Shown in pieces: positions 25,678 to 34,839 of a DNA stretch of 64,000 bases (its first letter is position 1; each line of letters begins with the position of its first letter). This DNA is from CATQGW01 sp965242565 (lineage in GTDB: Bacteria > Chloroflexota > Dehalococcoidia > Bin125). The stretch spans positions 2,852,001 through 2,916,000 of the forward strand of contig OZ251457.1 in assembly GCA_965242565.1 (NCBI GenBank), in the 5' to 3' direction. The notes under the pieces were generated by a model that saw only the letters and a program-made list of their open reading frames with translations, searched no databases and had not been told where the DNA came from. The position numbers and the translations under genes were made by a program.

Positions 25678-26103
25678 CTATTCCCGGCGGCGCCGTTTCC
25701 ACGCCCTCCGCAGCCCTCGCCCGCTCCGCTGATCTCCCGCCTCGCGCCGACGCTGCGCCTCCAACATCGCCTCCCGCAGCTGCGCCGAGCGCGGCACGCC
25801 CGTAGCCGCCCCCTCCACCCGCCGACGCCCACGCTCCAACTCCGGCGTCGTCCGCTCCAAATCCAACTCCGCCTGCCGCTTCACCGTCACCGCCCAGACC
25901 GACTGATGCGCCCCTTCGCTGAAATCGGCTCTTGTCTCCGGGTTGTACGTCACCCCCGACGCCCCAACCCGCCACGCCTGCTCCAAAATCCACCCCTCCG
26001 CACGCCGCGCCCGCGCCCGCATCCGACGACCCCCAACCAGCCCCAACAGCCGCAACGGCAGCACAAAGAGATACGCGACCGCCTCAACAATCAGCGCCTC
26101 CAC
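25678..26103 (-). CDS. Small membrane-anchored protein, paralogue 1
   Basis: The 141-residue protein of unknown function has an N-terminal hydrophobic segment (about 2-24), an Arg-rich region, a central part with TYNPETRADFSEGAHQSV, and a basic C-terminus. It is related to the preceding gene: both carry the string REAMLEAQRRR or KEAMLEAQRLRR and end in KRRRE. It starts 3 bp after that gene, so the two form an operon, probably with the double ABC exporter upstream. Confidence 0.55.
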   Translation of the reverse strand: MEALIVEAVAYLFVLPLRLLGLVGGRRMRARARRAEGWILEQAWRVGASGVTYNPETRADFSEGAHQSVWAVTVKRQAELDLERTTPELERGRRRVEGAATGVPRSAQLREAMLEAQRRREAGDQRSGRGLRRAWKRRRRE

Positions 26104-26106
26104 GAA

Positions 26107-26595
26107 CTACTCTCGCCGACGCTTGAGCCGCCCGGCGTCCCGCGATCGCCCCCGCTCCTCCCGCGCCCGACGCAGACGCTGCGCCTCCAGCATCGCCTCC
26201 TTCATCTGTTCCGAGCGCGACGCCTCGCCGTCCGCATTCGCCGCCTCCGCCCGCTTCGGTCCCCGCTGCAACTGCTCCTCGCCCGGCATGTGCGCGCGCT
26301 GCTGACCCAAATCCGCCCCCACCGTGCGACGCGCCCGCTCGGTCGCATCGAGGTTGTCGTGCGGCATCGAACCGCTGAAATCGATCGCGCTGCTCGCCAG
26401 CGTCTGCCGCGTCGCATTGCGACGCTCGATCTCCTGAATCGTCCGCGCCTCCGCGCCCATCGCATGCACCTGGTGGAACACCGCATCCTCCCAGCGCTGC
26501 ACCCGCGCCACCGCGCCCGGCCCAAACGGACGCATCAGCAGCTTCAGCGGCGGAAAGATCAGCAGAATCAGAATCTCGAACACCACCGCAGCCAT
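26107..26595 (-). CDS. Small membrane-anchored protein, paralogue 2
   Basis: The 162-residue protein has an N-terminal membrane segment (about 4-20, FEILILLIFPPLKLLM), then a polar region likely to be helical and a highly basic C-terminal tail. The EQMKEAMLEAQRLRR motif near residue 130 and the KRRRE end are shared with the following gene. The N-in/basic-tail layout suggests a cytoplasmic domain tethered to the membrane that may bind nucleic acid or lipid, but nothing specific is recognised. It lies 53 bp after the ABC exporter on the same strand. Confidence 0.55.
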   Translation of the reverse strand: MAAVVFEILILLIFPPLKLLMRPFGPGAVARVQRWEDAVFHQVHAMGAEARTIQEIERRNATRQTLASSAIDFSGSMPHDNLDATERARRTVGADLGQQRAHMPGEEQLQRGPKRAEAANADGEASRSEQMKEAMLEAQRLRRAREERGRSRDAGRLKRRRE

Positions 26596-26648
26596 AGCGA
26601 GTCCCTCCCATTCCCGCCCAGACTAGCGAACCGCCCCGACCTCGTCCC

Positions 26649-29600
26649 TTACCGGCGCGCCGCCGCCACCTGCCGACGCACCAGCCGCGCATACAGACCG
26701 TCACGCCCCGCCAACTCCTCGTGACGCCCCACCTCCGCCACTCGCCCCCCTTCCAGCACCACGATCTGATCCGCGTCCCGCACCGTCGAGAGCCGGTGCG
26801 CGATCACCAGCGTCGTCCGCTCCGCCATCAACTCGTCCAATGCCCCCCGCACCAGCCGCTCGTTGTACCCGTCCAGGTGCGAGGTCGCCTCGTCCAGCAC
26901 CAGCACCGGCGCATCCTTCAGCAGCGCCCGTCCAATCGCCACCCGCTGCCGCTGCCCGCCCGATAACTGCGCGCCCCGCTCCCCCACCTGCGTATCCAGA
27001 CCGTCCGGCAGCGACTCCACAAACTCCGCCAACCCCGCCCGCGTCACCGCCAGCTCCAACTCCGCCTCGCTCGCCTCCGGCTTCGCGATCAGTAGGTTGT
27101 CCCGAATCGACGCATTGAACAGATACGTGTCCTGCGCCACCAGCGCCACCTGCCCCCGCAGCTCATCGAGCCGGAATGTCCGCAAGTCCGCGTCGTCCAA
27201 CGAAACCGTCCCCTCCTGCGGATCCCAGAAGCGCAGCAGCAGATGCGCCGCCGTCGTCTTGCCCGCCCCCGACGGCCCCACCAGCGCCACCGTCCCGCCC
27301 GGCCGCAGCGCAAACGAGACCCCGTTCAGCGCCGTCCGCGGCGTGTCCTCATAGCTGAACTGCACGCCCGCCAGCGCCGCCCCGCCGGGCTGGAGCGACT
27401 CGACCGGCGCCGACCGCGCCCCCGCCCCGTCGGTCACCGACGGACGCTCCCCATGCACCGCCGTCAGCCGCCGCGTCGCGCCCAGCGTGTCCCCCAGCCG
27501 ACGCCCCACCTGCGCCAACTCCGCCACCGGCAGAAACGCGCCCATCGCCAACAGCGTCAGCAGCGGCGCAAGCGTGGCGCTGATCTCGCCCTGCGCGACC
27601 AGCGCCCCGCCGATCGCCAGCACCGCCAGACCGCCGAAGCCCGTCAACCCCTCCAGCATGACCCGCTGCACCGTGATCTGTCGGTTGAACGCCCGCCGCA
27701 CCGGCGCGTACTCCCGCATCCGCTCCGCGAACTCCGCCCCCCGCGCCCGCTCCCGCTGAAACGCCGTCACCTCCCGCAGCCCCTGCAGCGTGTCCACCAT
27801 GTGCGCGTTCAGATTGCCCAGATGATCCCGCGAGCGCGAGCCCAACTGGTCCACAATCCGCCGCGTGAACAGCGGACTCAACCCCGCCAGCAGCAGCAGC
27901 GGCGCAAGCCCCAGCCCCAACCGCCAGTCCACTGCGAACAGCGTGATCAGCGCCGCCGCCGGCACCACCACCGTCACCACCACGTTCGCGATCGTGTGCG
28001 CGAAGAAATACTCCACCGTCTCCACATCCTGCGTCGCCATCGAGACCAGATCCCCGCTCCGACGCCGCAGCAGATACGCCGGCGCGAGCTCATCCAGCTT
28101 GCGGAACAGCGCAATCCGCAAATCCGCCAGCAGCCGGAACGCCATGTCGTGCGAAATCCAGTTCTCCAGGAAGCGGCAGACCCCCGTCAGCACCGCCACC
28201 ACAATCAGCAGCGCCGTCAACAGCGTGATGCTCTCCCCGTCCCGCACCGCCCCCACCATCAGCGCCCCGATCACCCCCACCGCAATCGCCCCGAAGAAGT
28301 GCGCCACGCCGGTCACGAACGACAGCGACGTCTTCCGCCAGTAGGGCGCAGCCATCGCCAGCAGCCGCACCGTCGTCTCCCGCCAGCCCATCCCCTCCGC
28401 CCGCACAATCGCCTCGCTGTCCGTCGTCGCCGCCGCGCCGTTCAGCGCGACGGGCACCGCGGTCGGCGCAGCCGCGTCGTCGAAATCCGCCAGCTCCTCC
28501 GCCTCGCCGATCGCCGGATCGTCCGCCGTCTGCGCCGCCATCAACTCCGCATACGCCCCGCCCGCCGCCAGCAGCGCGGCGTGATCGCCGCGCTCCACCA
28601 GACGCCCCTCGTTGAGCACCAGAATCTCGTCGCAGCCCATCACGCTCGACAACCGGTGCGCCATAATCAGCGTCGTCCGTCCGGCCATCAGACGATCCAG
28701 CGCCTCCGAAATCGTCGCCTCGTTCTCCGCGTCCACGCTCGACAGCGCCTCGTCCAAAATCAGAATCGGCGCGTCTCGCAGCAGCGCCCGCGCAATCGCG
28801 ATCCGCTGCCGCTCCCCGCCCGACAGCCGGTGCCCCCGCTCCCCGATCACCGTCTGGTAGCCCTCCGGCAGATTGGCGATGAACTCGTGCGCGTTCGCCG
28901 CCTGCGCCGCCGCGATCACGTCCTCGTCCGTCGCCTGCTCTCGCCCGAACCGCAAATTCGCCAGCACCGTCCCGTGGAACAGATACGTGTCCTGCATCAC
29001 CACCGCCATCCGACTCCGAATCTGCGCGAAGCTCAGCGTGTTCAAATCCCGACCGCCCAGCCGAATCGTCCCCTCCTGCGGCACGTACATCCGCTGCAAC
29101 AGCCACAGCAGCGTCGACTTGCCCGAGCCCGAGCGCCCCACCACTCCCACCCGCCGACCCGCCGCCGCCGCGAAGCTCACCCCGCTCAGCGCCTCCCGAC
29201 GCCCCGTCGGATACGCGAACGTCACCCCCTCGAACTCGATCTCCGCGCTCAACTCACCAGCTGCGCCATCGGCCGCCCCATCGGCCGCCCCATCAGTCGA
29301 AGCGTCTGCGGCGACATCCGCCACCAGCGGCTTGGCGTCCGACACCTCAAGCACGCTCTGCGCCGCCGCCACCCCGAACAACCCCTGGTGGAACAGCTGA
29401 CTCAGCTCCCGCAGCGGACGAAACACCTCCACCCCCAACATCAGCACCACCAGCAACTCCGCCAGCTCCATCGCCCCGTTCTCCACCCGCACCGCACCCA
29501 GGCTCAGCGCCACCGCCGCCCCCACCGTGATCGCCAACAGCGTCAGACCCTGCGCCATCGCGTTGTGCAGCAGCACCCCCATCGTCGTCCGGAACACCTC

Positions 29601-30278
29601 CTGCGCCCGCGCCGCCAGCGCCTCCCCCCGCCGACCGCTCTGCCCGAACGCCTTCAGCGTCGCCAGCCCCTGAATCGAGTCCAGAAAGTCCGCCGCAAAC
29701 GACCCGTAGGCCTCCCGCCGCCGCAGACTCGCCGCCGCGTTCTGCCGCTGCAACAGCGACGGCAGCCCCAGCGTGAACAGCGCAAAGCCCAGGAACACCC
29801 CCGCCACCGGCAGATCCAGGAACGCCATGAAAATGAAAATCCCGATCGGCGCGATCGCCGCCACCAACAGCTGCGGCAGATACTGCCCGAAGAACGTCTC
29901 CAGCTGCTCCACCCCCTCCACCACGCCCACCGTCACATCGCCCGTCCGCCGACGGTCGAAATACGCCGGCCCCAGCGCCATCACCCGCTCGAACAGACGC
30001 TCCCGCAGACTGAACTGCACCGCCACAGCCGTCCCGTTCGCCAACTCCTCCTTCGCGTACAGCAGCGCCGAGCGCGCCAGCGTCGTCAGAGCCACCGCGA
30101 CGATCAGCCAGCTCAGCGAGCCGAACGAATCGCCCTCGAAAATCCGCGCCCCCATCCAGCCCAGCAGCGCCAGCCGCGCCACCCCCGCCGCCACCGCCAG
30201 CAGACCCAGCCCCACCGCCGCCGCAATCCGCGCCCGCACCCCGTCCGTGAACTGCCACAACTCCCACGAAAACGTCAT
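26649..30278 (-). CDS. Double ABC exporter, two TMD-NBD halves in one chain (CydDC-like)
   Basis: The 1209-residue protein contains two complete ABC exporter halves. TMD1 covers about 15-320 and NBD1 about 345-590 (Walker A GRSGSGKST near 379, signature LSGGERQRIAIARALL, Walker B ILILDEALSSVD). TMD2 covers about 640-920 and NBD2 about 960-1205 (Walker A GPSGAGKTT near 998, signature LSGGQRQRVAIGRALL, Walker B VLVLDEATSHLD). The first half has the CydD-like FFGQYLPQLLVAAIAPIG and the second the CydC-like RRRSGDLVSMATQDVETVEY, so the order is that of a CydDC thiol exporter fused head to tail. The linker before NBD1 has a short DGAADGAADGAA repeat. Both NBDs keep all motifs. No cydAB is nearby, so the substrate is open. 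It is cotranscribed with the methyltransferase 24 bp upstream. Confidence 0.88.
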   Translation of the reverse strand: MTFSWELWQFTDGVRARIAAAVGLGLLAVAAGVARLALLGWMGARIFEGDSFGSLSWLIVAVALTTLARSALLYAKEELANGTAVAVQFSLRERLFERVMALGPAYFDRRRTGDVTVGVVEGVEQLETFFGQYLPQLLVAAIAPIGIFIFMAFLDLPVAGVFLGFALFTLGLPSLLQRQNAAASLRRREAYGSFAADFLDSIQGLATLKAFGQSGRRGEALAARAQEVFRTTMGVLLHNAMAQGLTLLAITVGAAVALSLGAVRVENGAMELAELLVVLMLGVEVFRPLRELSQLFHQGLFGVAAAQSVLEVSDAKPLVADVAADASTDGAADGAADGAAGELSAEIEFEGVTFAYPTGRREALSGVSFAAAAGRRVGVVGRSGSGKSTLLWLLQRMYVPQEGTIRLGGRDLNTLSFAQIRSRMAVVMQDTYLFHGTVLANLRFGREQATDEDVIAAAQAANAHEFIANLPEGYQTVIGERGHRLSGGERQRIAIARALLRDAPILILDEALSSVDAENEATISEALDRLMAGRTTLIMAHRLSSVMGCDEILVLNEGRLVERGDHAALLAAGGAYAELMAAQTADDPAIGEAEELADFDDAAAPTAVPVALNGAAATTDSEAIVRAEGMGWRETTVRLLAMAAPYWRKTSLSFVTGVAHFFGAIAVGVIGALMVGAVRDGESITLLTALLIVVAVLTGVCRFLENWISHDMAFRLLADLRIALFRKLDELAPAYLLRRRSGDLVSMATQDVETVEYFFAHTIANVVVTVVVPAAALITLFAVDWRLGLGLAPLLLLAGLSPLFTRRIVDQLGSRSRDHLGNLNAHMVDTLQGLREVTAFQRERARGAEFAERMREYAPVRRAFNRQITVQRVMLEGLTGFGGLAVLAIGGALVAQGEISATLAPLLTLLAMGAFLPVAELAQVGRRLGDTLGATRRLTAVHGERPSVTDGAGARSAPVESLQPGGAALAGVQFSYEDTPRTALNGVSFALRPGGTVALVGPSGAGKTTAAHLLLRFWDPQEGTVSLDDADLRTFRLDELRGQVALVAQDTYLFNASIRDNLLIAKPEASEAELELAVTRAGLAEFVESLPDGLDTQVGERGAQLSGGQRQRVAIGRALLKDAPVLVLDEATSHLDGYNERLVRGALDELMAERTTLVIAHRLSTVRDADQIVVLEGGRVAEVGRHEELAGRDGLYARLVRRQVAAARR

Positions 30279-30302
30279 CGCCCGCTCCTTGCCCTACTTG
30301 CT

Positions 30303-31148
30303 CTACGTCTGCGCCGCCCGAAACCGCAGCGCAATCGCCATCGGAATCTCCCCCAACACATTCCACATCAGCTTCGACTCCTCCAGCGGCTGCTGCGGCG
30401 CCGCCAACTCCTCCACACCGTCCAGCGCCAGACCGCAGCTGAACGCATCCTGCAGCAACTCCCCCAGCGAGCGGTGGAAATAAATCTGCCGCTCCTTCTG
30501 CTGCACATTCGTCACCCCCCGCGTGACATAGCGCGACAGATACCGCGTCACCGTCAACCCGTGCGGCTCCCCTTCATCCTCCGACCGCACGAACTTGTTC
30601 GCCGCCGTCGCATACGCCGGATGCAGCGTCACCACCACAAACGCGCCGCGCGGCTTCAGCGCCCGACGCACCCCCCCGAACATCGGACGCAGCAGCGGCA
30701 TCGACATCACCCCCATCACGCACACCGCCGCGTCGAACGGCTCGTCCGACAGCCCCACAATCGCCCGCTCGTCCGTCGCGTCCACCACCCGATACCGCAC
30801 ATCCACCGCCTGATCCGCGATCGTCTCCGTCCGGCGCTCCGCGAACTCAATCAGCTTCGGCGACAAATCCGTCGCCAGCACCCGCATCCCCGCCCGACCC
30901 AGCCGCCGCGCAAACGTCCCGTTCCCGCACGCCAACTCCAGCACCGACGCCCCCCGCGCCAGCCCCAGCAGCCGCTCCGCCGCCGGCCCGAACACCTCCA
31001 CATGAAACTCGTCCCCCTGATCCCCCCACCGCCCATCGAAAAACTCCGCCCCGGCCTCCCACCCGCGCAGAATCTCCCCCTTCAGCTGCTCAAGCTGCGC
31101 ATCGGCGTCGGGCGCCCCCGGCTGCTCTGCGGGCTGTTGCTCAGTCAC
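30303..31148 (-). CDS. Class I SAM-dependent methyltransferase
   Basis: The 281-residue protein has a Rossmann-type methyltransferase core. Motif I is VLELACGNGTFARRLG (about residues 69-84), followed by VLATDLSPKLIEFAERR, and motif III/post-I is PFDAAVCVMGVMSM with ALKPRGAFVVVTLHPAY. The N-terminal 35 residues are acidic. The start is GTG at 31148 with a leaderless-type promoter. It precedes the double ABC exporter by 24 bp on the same strand, so it may modify a small molecule or be a general enzyme. The substrate is unknown. Confidence 0.85.
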   Translation of the reverse strand: MTEQQPAEQPGAPDADAQLEQLKGEILRGWEAGAEFFDGRWGDQGDEFHVEVFGPAAERLLGLARGASVLELACGNGTFARRLGRAGMRVLATDLSPKLIEFAERRTETIADQAVDVRYRVVDATDERAIVGLSDEPFDAAVCVMGVMSMPLLRPMFGGVRRALKPRGAFVVVTLHPAYATAANKFVRSEDEGEPHGLTVTRYLSRYVTRGVTNVQQKERQIYFHRSLGELLQDAFSCGLALDGVEELAAPQQPLEESKLMWNVLGEIPMAIALRFRAAQT

Positions 31149-31160
31149 ACCCGAATGCTA
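31149..31160 (-). promoter_or_regulatory. Leaderless-type -10 element for the methyltransferase
   Basis: On the minus strand TAGCAT (31160-31155) is followed by six bases and the GTG start at 31148. It shares its spacing with the elements at cinA, pyrF, lspA and the PaREP1-like gene. Prediction only. Confidence 0.3.
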
Positions 31161-31220
31161 AACCCCTGTCCCACCTGATGCGCTACACTCGCAGGACTGC
31201 ATGGCAACAGGAGGCCACCG

Positions 31221-33218
31221 ATGAGCAACGAGCGCAACTACTGGCAGCGAATGCGGCGGACGCGGATGAGCAGGCGCGCCCTGCTCCAAGCCTCCGGACG
31301 CGCCGGCGTCGGCGCCGCCGGCCTCGCCCTCGTCGGCTGCGGCGACGATGACGACGACGACGCGCAGCCCGCCGCCGCCGCGACCCAGCAGCAACAGCAG
31401 CAGCAGGACCAGCCCGCCCAACAGCAGGCCATGCAGCAGCAACAGCAGCAGACCGCCGACCAGCAGGCGCAGCAGGCCGACCAGCAGGAAGCACCGGCCG
31501 ACCAGCAACAGCAGGAGCAGCAGCAGACCGTCGCCCAGAGCGGGCCGCTCCGCACCTACGGCGGCACCCTCCGCTTCTCCACCCCCGCCGCCACGCACGA
31601 CTTCTTCGACCCCCACCGCGGCGTCTTCGGCCCCACCCAGTACTGGATGGGCTTCTACATGAACTACATGATCCGCTGGGCCAACAAAGAGGCCGGCATC
31701 GTGGAGGCCGACATCACCTCGATCCCCGAACAGCCCGACGGCGAGACCTACATCTTCAACGTCGACCAGGGCGCGCGCTTCTGGGACCAGTACCCCACCG
31801 AGGGCGGCCGCGACGTCACGGCCTCCGACATCGTGATCAACTTCGACCGCCAGATCGCCGCGCTCGACGCCGACGGCAACCCCGACGCACGCTTCCGCGG
31901 GCAGGACGCCTTCCGCAAGACCAGCTCCTACGAAGCCACCGACGAGCAGACCTTCATCGCCAAAACCGACGGCCCCGATGCGACCTACATGGGCGGCACC
32001 ATCCTCCGCCCCTTCTCCTGGATCACCTCGCCCGAGGCCATCCAGGAGTTCGGCTCGCGCTGGCGCGACGAGACCGCCAACGTCGAACTCTCTTCCGGCA
32101 CCGGGCCCTTCATTCCCCAGACCTACGACCCCGACATCGGCATCTTCCTCGACCGCAACAACAACTACTGGAAGAACGGGCCCGATGGGCAGCAACTGCC
32201 GTACCCCGACGCCGTGGAGTTCGTCAACCTGACCGACGCCACCGCGGTCGACGCGGCCTACCGCGCCAAGGGCATCGACATCGGCGGCTTCCCCCTCTCC
32301 TCCGTGCAGGTCGAAGAACTCACCGGCGACTTCCCCGACCACGAGGTCGCGGAGGGCGCGTTCGGCTTCACGATCGTCACTGTGATGGGCACCTACGAGC
32401 CCGGCTGGGAAGGCTCCGACGGCCTCGGCAACCCCTACCTCGACCGCCGCTTCGCCTACGCCATGCATGTCGCGGTGGACCGCGACCTGCTGATCGACGC
32501 CGTCTACCTCGGCGCCGCCAAGCCCTCCGCAACCCACTTCTGCCCCTGGTTCAGCACCTACTGGACCATCCCGGCCGACGAGCTGCGCACCGTCCCTGGC
32601 TTCCGCATCGACCGCGACGCCGACATCCAGCTCTGCCGCGAACTGATCGAAGCCTCCGGCTTCGACACCAGCCGCACCGTGACGATCTACATCCCCGACC
32701 TCTGGGAGCAGACCTATCCGGGCATCTCGGAGACCACGCGGAACATGTACAACGAGGCGCTGGGCTTCAACGTCGAGCTGGACATCCAGCCGTACACGGT
32801 GATGCAGGACCGCTACGACAACAAGACGTTCCCCGGCCGTGCGCCGACCTGGACGAACCCGCCGGCGGACCTGGACCCCACGGCCCAGTTCACCCTCTCC
32901 CTCAAGGTCGGCGGCGCTTCCAACCTCACCCAGTACAACTACCCGGCCGTCGAGGAGATCGTGGACGAGATGTCGACCACGCTGGATACCGAGCAGCGCC
33001 GCGACATGGCGCTCCAAGTGCAGCGTATCGGCCTCGGCGTCGACGACGCGCACGGGCTGGAGGGCATCTTCGGCTGGTTCGGCGTGATGAACGGGGTCGC
33101 TCCCACCATCTGGTGGCCCTACGTGAACCGCGACGACAACACGTGGCAGTTCGCGCACGACTCCCACAACCACGACGACACCTGGCTGGACACGACGCAC
33201 CCGGACTTCCCGGCCTAG
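31221..33218 (+). CDS. Tat-lipoprotein solute-binding protein A (SBP_bac_5, Dpp/Opp type)
   Basis: The 665-residue extracytoplasmic binding protein of an oligopeptide-type ABC importer. The signal region has the twin-arginine motif SRRALL (Arg18-Arg19) and a lipobox LALVGC ending at Cys40, so it should be Tat-exported and lipid-anchored. Directly after the Cys comes a run of six Asp and then a Gln-rich linker (about residues 55-103). The mature domain starts near residue 110 with YGGTLRFSTPAATHDFFDPHRG and has the family block YLDRRFAYAMHVAVDRDLLIDAVY. It begins the cluster and is followed 106 bp later by a permease pair. GGAGG precedes the ATG, and a GCTACACT element lies about 35 bp upstream. 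Confidence 0.92.
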   Translation: MSNERNYWQRMRRTRMSRRALLQASGRAGVGAAGLALVGCGDDDDDDAQPAAAATQQQQQQQDQPAQQQAMQQQQQQTADQQAQQADQQEAPADQQQQEQQQTVAQSGPLRTYGGTLRFSTPAATHDFFDPHRGVFGPTQYWMGFYMNYMIRWANKEAGIVEADITSIPEQPDGETYIFNVDQGARFWDQYPTEGGRDVTASDIVINFDRQIAALDADGNPDARFRGQDAFRKTSSYEATDEQTFIAKTDGPDATYMGGTILRPFSWITSPEAIQEFGSRWRDETANVELSSGTGPFIPQTYDPDIGIFLDRNNNYWKNGPDGQQLPYPDAVEFVNLTDATAVDAAYRAKGIDIGGFPLSSVQVEELTGDFPDHEVAEGAFGFTIVTVMGTYEPGWEGSDGLGNPYLDRRFAYAMHVAVDRDLLIDAVYLGAAKPSATHFCPWFSTYWTIPADELRTVPGFRIDRDADIQLCRELIEASGFDTSRTVTIYIPDLWEQTYPGISETTRNMYNEALGFNVELDIQPYTVMQDRYDNKTFPGRAPTWTNPPADLDPTAQFTLSLKVGGASNLTQYNYPAVEEIVDEMSTTLDTEQRRDMALQVQRIGLGVDDAHGLEGIFGWFGVMNGVAPTIWWPYVNRDDNTWQFAHDSHNHDDTWLDTTHPDFPA

Positions 33219-33324
33219 CGCAGTTCGGCGCGGCGCGGCGGCCCGGTCGGGAACCGTCACGCCGCGTTGAGCGTCGCCGTCCAACCACCGATCGGTTTAT
33301 CGCCCAGCGGGGCGCGGGCGCGAG

Positions 33325-34806
33325 ATGCAGAAATATCTGATCAACCGCTTCCTGCTCGTGATCCCCACCCTGTGGCTGGTGATCACGATCCTCTTCCTTG
33401 CGCTCAACGCGCTACCCGGCGACTTCGTCACCATCAAGCTCGCCAACCTCGAGGCTTCCGGCGCAACCACCCAGCCGTTCGACATCGTCGGCGAGGTCGA
33501 GGTTGAGCGCACGCTCCACCGCGTGGTCGGCGGCGACACGATCGAAACCATCGCGCTGCAATACGGCGTGGGCGCGGAAGACATCCTCGCCACCAACCGC
33601 AACATCGACGCCTCCGACGAGCTGCGCCCCGGCTCCACCCTGATCGTGATCGACGGCCAGTTGCTCTCCGAGATTTCGCGCCGCCAGCGCATGGCCCTGC
33701 CTGAAAACACGGAGGACGGTGTCGCCCTGCTGATCGAGCGCAACTCTGGCGTCGACTTCCCGCTCTTCGCCGGCGAACCCTACGCGCCGGCCGGCGTCAT
33801 GCTCAAACTGCGCGACAGCACCACGATCAACGAACTCGCCGAGGTCAACCGCGTCACCCCGCAGGACTACCTCAACGTCAACATCGTGGGCACGCCCTCC
33901 AACGAAGACGGTTCACTCACCGCCGAAACGCCGCTGCTGCCCGGCGCCACCATCATCGCGCCCACCCGCGAAATCACCGAGGCCGGCGTCAAAAACCAGC
34001 TCGGCATCGACAAGCCGCTCGGCATCCAGTACGTCGAATTCCTCTGGGACACGATCCGCCTCAAGTTCCGCCCCTCCTTCCAGACCAACGAACCGTCGAT
34101 GGATATCTTCCTCCGCGCCCTGCCGCGCACCCTGCACCTCAATGTCTACGCCCTGATCGTCGCCGTGGTCCTCGCCCTGCCGGTCGGCATTCTCTCCGCC
34201 ATGCGCCAGGACCAGCCGATCGACTACATCCTGCGCGGCTTCGCGATCCTCGCCCTCGCCGCGCCGCCCTTCTGGATCGCCACGATGCTGATCTTCGTCG
34301 TCTCGCCCGGCGGCATCTTCGACGGCGGCGTCTGGTCGATCCCGCTCACCGAGGACAGCGCGCGCAGCATCTTCAGCTCCGTCTCCGGCTTCTTCGCGCT
34401 CTACACGATCCCCGCCGTGGCGGGCGGCCTCGCGGCCGGCGCCGGCCTGATGCGCATCACTCGCTCCGAGCTGCTGGAAGTACTGCGTCAGGACTACGTG
34501 CGCACCGCCTGGTCCAAGGGCCTGCGCGAACGCATGGTGATCCGCCGCCATGCCCTGCGCAACGCCATGGTGCCCGTGCTCAGCGTCTTCGGCGTTCAGC
34601 TCGCCGCACTCGTCGGCGGCAACATCATCTTGGAAGTGCTCTTCGCCATCCCCGGCATCGGCCTGCTCGTGCTCCAGCGCATCTACCAGGCAGACATCCC
34701 CGTCATCCAGACGATGTTCTTCTTCATCGCCCTGTTCGTGATCATCGTCAACATCATCATCGATGTCAGCTACGCGCTGATCGACCCGCGCATCCGCTAC
34801 AACTGA
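33325..34806 (+). CDS. DppB-type permease with LysM-like extracytoplasmic insert (copy 1)
   Basis: The 493-residue permease is about 150-180 residues longer than normal DppB. The first helix (about 8-30) ends in PGDFVT, and helices resume at about 270. The insert (about 50-215) reads as three LysM-like modules. Module 1, about 65-109, is clearest: HRVVGGDTIETIALQYGV, then EDILATNRNI and LRPGSTLIVI. Module 2 (about 111-162) and module 3 (about 163-212) keep the helix-helix-then-PGA/PAG-plus-strand rhythm. LysM domains bind peptidoglycan or chitin-type glycans. The permease core is intact, including the EAA loop YVRTAWSKGLRERMVIRRHALRNAMVPV, so it should couple to an ATPase, but none is encoded nearby. 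Confidence 0.9.
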   Translation: MQKYLINRFLLVIPTLWLVITILFLALNALPGDFVTIKLANLEASGATTQPFDIVGEVEVERTLHRVVGGDTIETIALQYGVGAEDILATNRNIDASDELRPGSTLIVIDGQLLSEISRRQRMALPENTEDGVALLIERNSGVDFPLFAGEPYAPAGVMLKLRDSTTINELAEVNRVTPQDYLNVNIVGTPSNEDGSLTAETPLLPGATIIAPTREITEAGVKNQLGIDKPLGIQYVEFLWDTIRLKFRPSFQTNEPSMDIFLRALPRTLHLNVYALIVAVVLALPVGILSAMRQDQPIDYILRGFAILALAAPPFWIATMLIFVVSPGGIFDGGVWSIPLTEDSARSIFSSVSGFFALYTIPAVAGGLAAGAGLMRITRSELLEVLRQDYVRTAWSKGLRERMVIRRHALRNAMVPVLSVFGVQLAALVGGNIILEVLFAIPGIGLLVLQRIYQADIPVIQTMFFFIALFVIIVNIIIDVSYALIDPRIRYN

Positions 34807-34839
34807 TGCGCAGCGGAGAACGACCTTCGAGGATCAGAC

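Noticed and set aside
27243..31178. A 1311-codon plus-strand open frame
   Set aside because: It runs antisense to the double ABC exporter and the methyltransferase, is Arg/His/Pro-rich with no domain, and is a codon-bias shadow of a high-G+C gene.
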